Assembly: GCF_964023145.1 (NCBI RefSeq)
Contig: NZ_CAXIED010000001.1
Span: 62,001 to 126,000, forward strand
Origin: Chlamydia sp. BM-2023
GTDB lineage: Bacteria; Chlamydiota; Chlamydiia; Chlamydiales; Chlamydiaceae
DNA length: 64,000 bases
Direction: 5' to 3'
Shown one piece after another: positions 47,526-55,568 of this stretch; the stretch's first letter is position 1; each line of letters begins with the position of its first letter. The notes beneath the pieces were generated by a model. That model was not told the origin of the DNA and ran no database searches. It was given only the letters and a program-made list of their open reading frames with translations. The position numbers and the translations under genes were made by a program.

Positions 47526-48581
47526 CTAATCATCAAATAGGTCTGATACACATGTGAGAGCTATACTATGATCATAGCTCTCTTCATCTTCTTCGTCTAA
47601 ATAAGGGTAGACTTCTTCAATATAAACATCGAAGCTTTGGCCTTCCAAGACTCCCATGGAAACAATATCCACTTTTTGAAATAGTTGGACTTGCTTCCAG
47701 CTTATCTTATGCGACAGGAAACGATAAAACCACCCGCTATCTTTAATATTTTCAGAAGGGTCACCATTTTGCTCGAATAGGTCTGTATCATTTACTTTTT
47801 GTAACATTTTCAACATGCGACGTTGGATAGTGAGTACCAACTCACCTGCTTGTTCCCAGGTACCATTTCTCATAAATCTTCTTAGTTGTAGGTACTCGTC
47901 TTTTGTTACAACCTTAGCAAACATCCAACTTCTAGTATCAAAAACTGTATAAGCGCTTTCAGAAAACCCTAGAGAAGCTGTCCAGTAATCTACGGGAGTC
48001 ATATCTCTTTCTGCGGGAACTCTCGGATCTCCCAACTCTATAAATCGTTGTACGAAATAAAAAGGGCAAATCCTGATTAAGAAGTCTTCGAAGGGGTACA
48101 GAGGCCTTTGCTGATCGACTACATTTTTTATTTTCTCTAAACCATAATGTTCTAATTTCGCCCTTGCACTTTCTTTCAGCTCTGAGGTGTATTGAGAAGC
48201 ACACCATGCCATTACTGAGCGTAGCTCTTGAATTGTTAATTTTTCTAAAACAATAAATGTATAGATAACCTCGCCATATTCCCCTTTAATTTCTTCTAGG
48301 AATAATTCTGGAATGGGAGATTTTTCGCGACTAGCCAAGGAAGATAAGGCAAAATAGCCTAGAACTCCTGCTATGGCGATTCCTGCTACGGCAACTAGAA
48401 TAACCGCGGGATGTGTGCCTCCACACGCCACGGCTATAACAATAGCAATAGAAATAAGAGTCAAAGCAACACTAGCTATAGCAGCTGCGTACTCACGCAA
48501 GCTATTAATGACTATTCGCCAATATTGCTGTTCAACCGCAACATCCACAGGGGTGTTGTTAGAAACCGAGGCAACGGTCAT
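47526..48581 (-). CDS. TMH/Inc-family protein, array copy 6
   Basis: 351 aa. TM hairpin about 33-53 and 57-82 (AIASVALTLISIAIVIAVACGGTHPAVILVAVAGIAIAG). Soluble domain with KLTIQELRSVMAWCAS, ICPFYFVQRFIELGDPRVPAERDMTPVDYWTASLGF, FDTRSWMFAKVV, RRMLKML and WFYRFLSHKISWKQVQLFQKVDI; it ends in acidic DEEDEESYDHSIALTCVSDLFDD. GAGGG upstream of the ATG. The position after TM2 carries SREKSPIPELFLEEIKGEYGEVIYTF, which matches copy 7 closely. Function unknown. Confidence 0.78.
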   Translation of the reverse strand: MTVASVSNNTPVDVAVEQQYWRIVINSLREYAAAIASVALTLISIAIVIAVACGGTHPAVILVAVAGIAIAGVLGYFALSSLASREKSPIPELFLEEIKGEYGEVIYTFIVLEKLTIQELRSVMAWCASQYTSELKESARAKLEHYGLEKIKNVVDQQRPLYPFEDFLIRICPFYFVQRFIELGDPRVPAERDMTPVDYWTASLGFSESAYTVFDTRSWMFAKVVTKDEYLQLRRFMRNGTWEQAGELVLTIQRRMLKMLQKVNDTDLFEQNGDPSENIKDSGWFYRFLSHKISWKQVQLFQKVDIVSMGVLEGQSFDVYIEEVYPYLDEEDEESYDHSIALTCVSDLFDD

Positions 48582-48614
48582 GATTAACCCTCATCAAGTT
48601 AGGGTGTTTCAGCT

Positions 48615-48652
48615 ATTTTACAGAGGAAATGACACTAAGGGCCAACGGCCCT
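48615..48652 (-). promoter_or_regulatory. Promoter-like box and short palindrome before copy 6
   Basis: TAAAAT (48615-48620, minus) lies 34 bases before the ATG. Upstream of it AGGGCC-aac-GGCCCT (48638-48652) replaces the TTTAA-rich element seen in other copies and lies just after the stop of copy 7, so it could be that gene's stem-loop. Confidence 0.4.
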
Positions 48653-48683
48653 GATGATTCATTTTTACGAGAAACAGCTCTGA

Positions 48684-49754
48684 TTATTGATCACGAACAT
48701 ACTCTCTTATAGTTTTGAATACTTTTTCATGATTGTAAGAGCTTTCATCATCTTCATTGAGACAAGGATAGACATCTAGTTTAAATTCGGAGAGATCTCT
48801 AGCCTCCATTAAACTAAGGGTAAAAATCCCCACCTTCTTAAATAGTTGGATTTGCTCCCATCTTACTCCGTGTTCGAATAAACCGCGAAGCCAATCATCT
48901 TCACGAATTTTCCTAGCAGGATCACCATTTTCTATTAGGAGATCTTTGGGATGATCTTCTTCTATTTTGTTTAATAACTTTATCATGCGCGATCGGATAC
49001 AGTCACCATAACCTTTTACTCCGGCGCCTGCATACCAAACTCCCTGTTCCCAACACTCTCCGAACAGCTTATATTCTTCTTTTAATATAACTTGGGCAAA
49101 TAGCCACGTCTGACAATTAAAAACTGTAGGTCCTTCTTCGGCCATCCCTAGAGGGGCTGTCCAATATTCTTCTGGAGGCATTTCATTTTCTATAGGAATC
49201 CACCTATCTCCCTGCTCTATAAATCGTTTGAGAAAGTATGCTGGGCAATGTTTTAATAAGAGGTCTTCTAGAGGAAGTAAAGGTTCCCTTTCTTTCTGTT
49301 CTTTTTTGAGTTTCTTGATCCCAAAACTCTTTACTTTTTGTTGTGCACTTCCTGAAATCTCCTCTGTGCATCCAGAATTTATCCAATTTATTATCGAGCG
49401 TAGCTCTTGAATTGTTATCCCTTTTCGCAAAATAAGTTTATGGACAACCTCGCCATATTCCTTTTGAATTACTTCTAAGAGCGCCTCGGGAATGGGAGAT
49501 TTTCCCTTGAGAGGGATTGAAAAGATAGCGAAGTATCCTAGAACTCCAGCTATTAATATTCCTGTTATAGCAACTATTACGATTGCGGGATGTACCACGC
49601 CACAGGCTATAATTATAGCAATCACAACAGAAATAATGGTCAGAACAGTTCCCGCTATAGCTAGCGCGGAGCGATGCAATACAACATGATTATGCAATTG
49701 TTGTTTTTCAACAACAAAGTTAGTTGTATTATTAGAAGTTTTCGAACAAATCAT
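48684..49754 (-). CDS. TMH/Inc-family protein, array copy 7
   Basis: 356 aa. Polar, Asn/Thr-rich N-terminus (MICSKTSNNTTNF), TM hairpin around 31-78 with ACGVVHPAIVIVAITG between the helices. Soluble domain: GITIQELRSIINWINSGCTEEISGSAQQKVKSFGIKKLKKEQ, HCPAYFLKRFIEQGDRWIPIENEMPPEEYWTAPLGM, NCQTWLFAQVI, RMIKLLNKI and WLRGLFEHGVRWEQIQLFKKVGI. It has a small insert (WYAGAGVKGYGDC) before the RMIKLL helix that its sisters lack. The ATG has no evident Shine-Dalgarno. Confidence 0.78.
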   Translation of the reverse strand: MICSKTSNNTTNFVVEKQQLHNHVVLHRSALAIAGTVLTIISVVIAIIIACGVVHPAIVIVAITGILIAGVLGYFAIFSIPLKGKSPIPEALLEVIQKEYGEVVHKLILRKGITIQELRSIINWINSGCTEEISGSAQQKVKSFGIKKLKKEQKEREPLLPLEDLLLKHCPAYFLKRFIEQGDRWIPIENEMPPEEYWTAPLGMAEEGPTVFNCQTWLFAQVILKEEYKLFGECWEQGVWYAGAGVKGYGDCIRSRMIKLLNKIEEDHPKDLLIENGDPARKIREDDWLRGLFEHGVRWEQIQLFKKVGIFTLSLMEARDLSEFKLDVYPCLNEDDESSYNHEKVFKTIREYVRDQ

Positions 49755-49970
49755 TACTAATTTTAATTAATCCAGTAAAATCAAAGACTACATTTTAGCA
49801 AAAAACGAATAGCGCGTTAATTAATTTTAAAGATTTTAAGAATCTTTTAACAAAAAGAATAAAACCTGAGCAGGTTTTAAAAAGATAATTATAGAATCAG
49901 AAAAAAAGAGTGAATACTCTAAACTTTGTAATAATAGAAACTTAAGAGAATTATCAAGGAAATATGAGAA

Positions 49971-50008
49971 TAAAAGAGCCGGGATTTTATATTTTTCATA
50001 TTCCGGCT
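49971..50008 (-). terminator. Intrinsic terminator after copy 8
   Basis: AGCCGG ... CCGGCT stem with an AT-rich interior, followed on the minus strand by CTTTTATT. It lies about 100 bases past the stop of the gene at 50110. Confidence 0.65.
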
Positions 50009-50074
50009 ATGTTTTGCTGAATATAAAAATTACATTACTCATAGTAACAGCTCAATAGCCCGGATTGGTTTATT

Positions 50075-50100
50075 CTTCTGAAAGACTTAGTCTTTCAGAA
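50075..50100. repeat. Stem-loop after the copy 8 stop codon
   Basis: TTCTGAAAGAC / GTCTTTCAGAA-type 10-11-bp stem with a tiny loop (tta), 9 bases past the stop; no T-run follows on the minus strand. Confidence 0.6.
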
Positions 50101-50109
50101 GTTCAACTA

Positions 50110-51147
50110 CTAAACATAGAAAAATTCTTCCCAGGTGGCTAATCCTCTATCATGATCGTAGTATTCTACTTTGTTTTCTTGAGTAGCAGGAGCGACAAAC
50201 CTTGAATAACCTGAGAGATCCTGACCTTCTAATAAACTCGGGCCAAGAATACTTACCTTTTTAAAGATTTGAAGTTGAGGAAAATTCACACCGTGAGCAA
50301 TTAAACGGGAGAACCACCCTGTGTCTTTGCAAATTTTCTCTCTTAGGTCTCCATTTTCAGAAAATACCTCGCCTGCACTTACTAATGCCAACCTGCTTAA
50401 CATACGCTTTCTGATTCCTGAGAGCAGCTCTTCTACTTTCTCTTGTGTGTCTTCTTTCACTGACAGGCAAAGATCCTTATACTCGTCTTCACTCACTACT
50501 TGAGCTAGCAACCAAGTTCTCCCATCAAAAGCTGTATGTGGATCCGTTGTAAAGTTTAAAGGTCTTGTCCAATATGCTTCTGGGGACATCTTCTTCTCGT
50601 AAGGATACTTTAGATTCCCTCTCTCCACAAATCCCTTTATAAAATATGCTGGGCAATTTTGTATTAAAACATCATCTAAATCAGGTATGGGCAGACCTAG
50701 ACTTCCTTTCTTAATTTTTTCCTTACCGAAACTCTCAACTTTTACCTGAGCACTATCAGACAAGGTTGAAGTATAATTTGATTGTATCCAATTAAGGACA
50801 GAACGTAGCTCTTGAATTGTTACTTGCTTTCGAACAATGAAAGTATGGATAACCCGAGGATATTCTTTTTTGATAACCTTTAAGAAGCCTTCGTGAATAG
50901 GGGTTTTTATACACCTACCTAGAGCTATGCTTCCCACAACTCCAGCAATAATCATTCCGACTACTGAGGCAAGTATAATTGCAGGATGTAGAGCGCCAAA
51001 AGCGACGGCAAGAGCAGTAAGGACAGAAACAATAGCAAGAACAACGCTAACTATAGCTAACGCATGTGTTCGCAGATTATCCACGGCACGCTGCGCTAGT
51101 GAATTTTGAGCAGCAGCATTGTTTGTGGGCACGGGACTAAGAGCCAT
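50110..51147 (-). CDS. TMH/Inc-family protein, array copy 8
   Basis: 345 aa. TM hairpin about 31-52 and 56-78 (AIVSVVLAIVSVLTALAVAFGALHPAIILASVVGMIIAG); the usual Cys before the HPA motif is Phe-Gly here. Soluble domain: VTIQELRSVLNWIQSNYTSTLSDSAQVKVESFGKEKI, NCPAYFIKGFVERGNLKYPYEKKMSPEAYWTRPLNF, DGRTWLLAQVV, IRKRMLSRL and WFSRLIAHGVNFPQLQIFKKVSI. It ends YYDHDRGLATWEEFFYV. AAAGG lies upstream of the ATG. Function unknown. Confidence 0.78.
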   Translation of the reverse strand: MALSPVPTNNAAAQNSLAQRAVDNLRTHALAIVSVVLAIVSVLTALAVAFGALHPAIILASVVGMIIAGVVGSIALGRCIKTPIHEGFLKVIKKEYPRVIHTFIVRKQVTIQELRSVLNWIQSNYTSTLSDSAQVKVESFGKEKIKKGSLGLPIPDLDDVLIQNCPAYFIKGFVERGNLKYPYEKKMSPEAYWTRPLNFTTDPHTAFDGRTWLLAQVVSEDEYKDLCLSVKEDTQEKVEELLSGIRKRMLSRLALVSAGEVFSENGDLREKICKDTGWFSRLIAHGVNFPQLQIFKKVSILGPSLLEGQDLSGYSRFVAPATQENKVEYYDHDRGLATWEEFFYV

Positions 51148-51182
51148 AAAAAAACCTTTGTAAACAAGAAAATAATGAAACG

Positions 51183-51215
51183 AATTTATCTGAGTTAAGA
51201 AGCGCTTAACTCGCT
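51183..51215 (-). promoter_or_regulatory. Promoter-like box with inverted repeat before copy 8
   Basis: TAAATT (minus) 36 bases before the ATG, directly preceded by GAGTTAAG / CTTAACTC (51192-51212), an 8-bp inverted repeat that looks like an operator over the expected -35 region. Confidence 0.45.
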
Positions 51216-51385
51216 AAGTTTCCGTGTATTATGAAATTTTTCGCAATGAAAAAATAGCAAGAGATCTTCTAAAGATGTTTTCTTGTGTTTAACTTAGGAA
51301 TAAGACCTTAGGAACATACTCAAGATAAGTTATTTTCCTAAGAATTTTTTATGTTACTATTTTGAATAACGTTCTGAGTTGCAAG

Positions 51386-52438
51386 TTAGAGATAATCTTT
51401 CCAAGTAAGTAGAGCTATTTTTGGGTCATAATTTTCATCATTTTCGTGAATATGTGGGTATAATGCGCTCACCCTCCTGTCTAAGGGCTCTTCTTCTTGA
51501 ACTTCAATAAAGCCGGGAACAAATATCCCTACTTCGTTAAATAGCTGCAGCTGATCCCAACTAACTCCGTGATAACATAAACGTAAGAACCAATCTTTGT
51601 TTCGAATACGTTCCTGAACTTCCTCAGTTTCTTGAAAAGGACACTGGGATTCTACATTAAGGAATAACCCTTGCATACGTGCTTGTATTTTTGTGATTAT
51701 GTCCTGAGCCTCTTCCCAGGTATCCGTGATCATATGCTGAAGAAGTTGATCATACTCTATTTCGGTAACAACTCTAGCAAATAGCCATGTTCGCACTTCA
51801 AAAACTGTATAAGGATCTTCTTCTGTAAATCCTAGAGGGCTTGACCAATATATCTCTGGGGGTAATTTTCCATCTGCGACTACTTGGGGATCTCCGAGCA
51901 TAATCAACTTCTTTATAAAGTATGCTGGGCAATATTTTACTAAAAGATCATCTAGGGCTATCAATTCAAAACCCTTACAACCCTGTTGCAACCTATTAAG
52001 GCCAAAATTGTTTATCTTTTGTCCTACGTCTTTAGGAACTTCTTGAAAATCTTTAGAGAGCACCCAGTCAAGGACTTTTCTTAGTTCTTGAATTGTTAAC
52101 CGCTGCTCAAGGCAAATATCGGTAATAACCCTGGGGTAGTATTTCCGCATTATAAATACTAAGCTTGTAGGAATATGCGGCCTTTCGCAAAGCTTTGCGA
52201 AACTACGCACGGCCATTGCTAATAAAACTCCTGGAAGCACCAAGGCAAGAATGAATACTGCTGCTGCTAATGCTGCGGGATGAAATACCCCACAAGCAAC
52301 AGCAGTGATAATAGCAATAGCAAGCAGGGAAAAAACCACTAGGGAAAGTTTTAAAGCATGTTCACGCAGGCCTCTTATTACATAGTGATCTGAGTGATGT
52401 TGAGTTACCAAGGAAGTATTAGACGAAGGATGGATCAT
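51386..52438 (-). CDS. TMH/Inc-family protein, array copy 9
   Basis: 350 aa. TM hairpin near 30-82 (LSLVVFSLLAIAIITAVACGVFHPAALAAAVFILALVLPGVLLAMAV). Soluble domain: RLTIQELRKVLDWVLSKDFQEVPKDVGQKINNFGLNRLQQGC, YCPAYFIKKLIMLGDPQVVADGKLPPEIYWSSPLGF, FEVRTWLFARVV, IQARMQGLF and WFLRLCYHGVSWDQLQLFNEVGIF. It ends NYDPKIALLTWKDYL, the short C-terminal type. In this copy and the next two the first half of the domain keeps FxxPxxVxxKI-type spacing that resembles the long copies 13-18. Promoter-like TAAAAT lies 43 bases upstream (52481-52486). Confidence 0.78.
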   Translation of the reverse strand: MIHPSSNTSLVTQHHSDHYVIRGLREHALKLSLVVFSLLAIAIITAVACGVFHPAALAAAVFILALVLPGVLLAMAVRSFAKLCERPHIPTSLVFIMRKYYPRVITDICLEQRLTIQELRKVLDWVLSKDFQEVPKDVGQKINNFGLNRLQQGCKGFELIALDDLLVKYCPAYFIKKLIMLGDPQVVADGKLPPEIYWSSPLGFTEEDPYTVFEVRTWLFARVVTEIEYDQLLQHMITDTWEEAQDIITKIQARMQGLFLNVESQCPFQETEEVQERIRNKDWFLRLCYHGVSWDQLQLFNEVGIFVPGFIEVQEEEPLDRRVSALYPHIHENDENYDPKIALLTWKDYL

Positions 52439-52586
52439 AATTTACATATTAATCTGAGAAGATCATAGGTATAGAGATTCATTTTACAGGGAAAACACAA
52501 TATACAGACGCTTAACAGCTTAAACTAAGACGGCTAAGAAAGCAAACATGATACCACAGAGTTTTTACGACAGTATTATTTGTGTA

Positions 52587-53630
52587 TTAATCTTCTAGAG
52601 TCATCAGCGCTAGTTGAGGATCGTATTTCCGTTGTCCTTCAGAAAGGCAAAGATATGAGGAAGCTATCTTCTGGGGGAATAGTTTTCTTTTTTCTATAAA
52701 GCTGGGACATTCCACTTTAACATTTTGGAACAATTGAATTTGCTTCCAGTTCACCTTATGGCGACACAAACGTAATAACCAATCCCCTTTTCGAATATTT
52801 GCTTCTACCTTTTCACTTGTTTGAAATAGATGTTTGCTTTCTATCAATGCAAGAGCAGCTAGCATACGATCGTGCAAGAGGTCTACGGTTTCTATATTTT
52901 CTTCCCAGGTATTGTTCTGCGCGCTCTTAAAAAGAGTGAGGTATTCCTTTTCGGAAGCTGTATTAGCAAATAACCATGTGCCTACATCAAAAACGCTGCG
53001 TTGATCTTCATCGAATCCCAAGGGACTTGTCCAGTATACTTCTGGAGACATACCTTTCTCTTTAGGAATATGAGTGTCTCCTAGGGTTATAAATTTATGT
53101 ACAAAGTATGCAGGGCAATTTTGTAATAAGAGATCTTCTAAATCAGGAATTTTTTTACCCTGACACCCCTCTTGCAATCTCTTAATACCAAAGGTCTCTA
53201 CTTTACGTTGACACTCCCTAGAGGGATAGGTAAAGACTCCACTAGCTATCCCGGAAATTACTGCGCGCAGCTCTTGAATTTCAAGGTTCTTCTCTATGCA
53301 GATACTAACAATAACTCTAGGATAATATTTTTCAATTAGCAGAAGAAATTTTTCAGGAAGAACACGTCGATCATCATGTCTTACCTGAGTACGTAATATC
53401 ACGGTGAGAAGTACACCTAAAAGAACTAGTGACACTACTGCACTTGCGATAATTGCGGGATATACTATCCCGCAAAAAAGTAGCGTAAACAGTGCGCTAG
53501 AAATTGCAGCAAGTATAACACATGCCACAAGCATAACCCGCCTGCATAATACATTTTCTACACAAAAGGCTGCGCTGCTTTTCTGAGCAGCGAAAGCAGG
53601 CATAACGTTTGTCAAAAACGGCGGAGTCAC
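52587..53630 (-). CDS. TMH/Inc-family protein, array copy 10
   Basis: 347 aa. TM hairpin near 33-80 (LVACVILAAISSALFTLLFCGIVYPAIIASAVVSLVLLGVLLTVIL); the conserved HPA is YPA here. Soluble domain: NLEIQELRAVISGIASGVF, NCPAYFVHKFITLGDTHIPKEKGMSPEVYWTSPLGFDEDQRSVFDVGTWLFA, LLHDRMLAAL and WLLRLCRHKVNWKQIQLFQNVKVECPSF. It ends KYDPQLALMTLED. The GTG at 53630 is used because the length then matches its sisters; the first ATG is at 53603. A TACAAT box lies 38 bases upstream of the GTG. Confidence 0.75.
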   Translation of the reverse strand: MTPPFLTNVMPAFAAQKSSAAFCVENVLCRRVMLVACVILAAISSALFTLLFCGIVYPAIIASAVVSLVLLGVLLTVILRTQVRHDDRRVLPEKFLLLIEKYYPRVIVSICIEKNLEIQELRAVISGIASGVFTYPSRECQRKVETFGIKRLQEGCQGKKIPDLEDLLLQNCPAYFVHKFITLGDTHIPKEKGMSPEVYWTSPLGFDEDQRSVFDVGTWLFANTASEKEYLTLFKSAQNNTWEENIETVDLLHDRMLAALALIESKHLFQTSEKVEANIRKGDWLLRLCRHKVNWKQIQLFQNVKVECPSFIEKRKLFPQKIASSYLCLSEGQRKYDPQLALMTLED

Positions 53631-53787
53631 ACTTTAACCAAGGAAAATTAAGAACTTAAGGAAAAATATTGTACTCTAAAAGCCAACTTTTACAACTTAA
53701 ATCATTAAAAGCATTTACAACTATGGGCTCTAGGTTCTTTGTAAATAAGAGCTCCCTCGTTATTTTTTCGAGGTGGTTTTCTCTTTT

Positions 53788-54842
53788 TTACACCTCTTCC
53801 CATGTACTTAGCGCTATTGTAGGATTATAACTACTACTGCTCTCGTCCATCTCGTTATAGATATTTGCTATAAAACCTAAGCCTTTCCCATCTATTAGGT
53901 TCATCTTTTCTACGCCAATTGTCTTCATCAGCTGCAATTGTTCATAATTTGCCCCATGCTTATAAAAACGTAAGAACCAATCATCATTTTCGATACGCTG
54001 TCGTGTTTTTACTTTTGGATACATGAAAAGTTCTACTTTTGTTTCCTTTAGACGACTTTTCATCCGATCTTTAATGTCTTTAACTATATTTTCAGCACCT
54101 TTCCAATTGTTATTTTTATAATAAATACCTAACTGGTAATGATCCGCAGAAGTAACCTCTTGAGCAAACAGCCATGTCCATGTATCAAACAGCGTAAAAT
54201 TATCTTCTTTGAATCCTAGAGAAGCTGTCCAATATGCTTCTGGAGTCATATTTGCAGCTTTGGGAAGTTCTTCAGAACCTAGTTTGATAAACTGTTTAAT
54301 GAAGTATATGGGGCAATTTTTCAGTAATAGAGAGTCTACTGCAGGCAATCTAACTCCTAAACAATCTTTTTTTAAGTTCATGATTCCGAAATCGTTGACT
54401 TTTTTTTGCACGCTTGCGGAAGTCAAGGAAAAATCCCAAAAAGTTGTACATGCCATCACCTCTCGTAATTCTTGAATTGTTACACATTGTGAAACACAAA
54501 ACTTATGAATAACTTCGGGATAGTTTTCTTTTAATACGTTCAAGAATCCTTCAGGCATGTGTGGTTTAACCAAGACTGGGACTGGTTTTAAGTATCGGAA
54601 AATAGCAAGGATAAACAGTACTCCTACCAAAACAGAAGAGATAGTCAGAGGTATGATTACTTCTATCTGCCCTATCCCACATAGCAATAAGGAGGCACAT
54701 ACTAAAGCAAAAATTAAAAAAACCACACTTGCAATAACAAGAGCGTGTTTTTGTAGTTTACTAACTATCCTTTGAGCACCATTGGAAACACTAGAGTTTT
54801 GATTAGGCTTCGCTACAGATGCGGGGGGGGGGGGGTTGTCAT
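53788..54842 (-). CDS. TMH/Inc-family gene, array copy 11, phase OFF through a poly-C tract at codons 3-7
   Basis: The open frame from a GTG at 54726 (312 aa) lacks the N-terminus seen in all paralogs. Upstream an ATG at 54842-54840 is followed by ACAA and 13 C. With 13 C the reading is MTTPPPPHL-stop. With 14 C it becomes MTTPPPPASVAKPNQNSS..., then QRIVSKLQKHALVIASVVFLIFA, joining the open frame and giving 351 aa, exactly family length, with TM1 complete. The rest is a normal soluble domain (CVTIQELREVMAC, NCPIYFIKQFIKLGSEELPKAANMTPEAYWTASLGF, FDTWTWLFAQEV, WFLRFYKHGANYEQLQLMKTIGV). So this gene is switched off here and reversible, unless the internal GTG is used. Confidence 0.82.
54823..54835 (-). 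repeat. Poly-G(+)/poly-C(coding) tract of 13 at the 5' end of copy 11
   Basis: Thirteen G on the + strand. It encodes a proline run right after the start codon; 14 is the in-frame length. Confidence 0.93.
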
Positions 54843-55080
54843 GTGTTACCTTAATTCGTTTGAATTATAAAAATGAGTAACTATGCTAATAAAAAACTAT
54901 ATTAATAATAAACGCCTAACACCCTAAGCATCTGAATGCTATGTTAACATTTTCTTAATTTCTCCTTAGTAAAACGTCCTTAACCTTAGAGCAAAACTGC
55001 TATTGTATTTGCGGAGTATGTCTCGACAATTTTTAGGGGTTTCTACTGTGTTAGTGATAGTTTGATATGTTGACAACTAG

Positions 55081-55386
55081 CTAGAGGGAATTTTCCCCTG
55101 TAAGAAATTGCGGAATATCCTTTGGAGGGGGAAGCTCTGCAAAAGCTTCGCGAATATAGTTTCTCAGGGCTATTACAGCCATGAATCCAGAAATTACGCT
55201 AAGCAAAACAGATAATATAATTACTGCGGGATGTACTAATCCGCAAACGACAAGAATAATCAGGGTAATAGCGAGGATAATGAAAAATACACTACCTATA
55301 GCCAAGGCATGTTTACATAATTTACTAACTAGGAGAGGGATAGTTTGGATAGAAGGATTCTTAGGTGCGGGGGTGATTGAAATCAT
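55081..55386 (-). CDS. Truncated TMH/Inc-family protein (copy 12), TM hairpin only
   Basis: 101 aa: MISITPAPKNPSIQT leader, TM helices about 28-50 and 54-76 (ALAIGSVFFIILAITLIILVVCGLVHPAVIILSVLLSVISGFMAVIAL), then LRNYIREAFAELPPPKDIPQFLTGENSL-stop. The part up to PPP is collinear with its 412-aa neighbour (LRNYLQPKLPLPNEFL), but the whole soluble domain is missing, and no remnant of it is visible in the 238 bases downstream, so it was lost by deletion. The frame and hairpin are intact, so it could still be made as a minimal membrane peptide. Confidence 0.65.
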   Translation of the reverse strand: MISITPAPKNPSIQTIPLLVSKLCKHALAIGSVFFIILAITLIILVVCGLVHPAVIILSVLLSVISGFMAVIALRNYIREAFAELPPPKDIPQFLTGENSL

Positions 55387-55568
55387 AATGCCTGCTTTAA
55401 TTAAGATAATGACATCAGTTTCTCACCATAAAAACATAAAGTCCGCGGCTAAACAATATCTATATCTCAACCACCTGAGAAGCCTAAAAACACTTGGAGA
55501 GTTCTTAAAAACCTGAGGATCCCCAGAGGCATCCTCTAATAGGTTCCAAATTTAAGATTGTGAATTCT

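Larger units (their letters stand above)
49755..50109. other. Intergenic stretch between array copies 7 and 8
   Basis: 355 bases without a gene. It holds the copy 7 promoter-like box (TAAAAT at 49792-49797, minus, 38 bases from the ATG), a terminator at 49971-50008 and a stem-loop at 50075-50100. No further coding remnant was seen. Confidence 0.6.

Noticed and set aside
53788..54726. Starting array copy 11 at the GTG at 54726
   Set aside because: That start falls inside TM1 and removes the polar N-terminus found in all paralogs; the upstream ATG plus the poly-C tract explains the missing part exactly.
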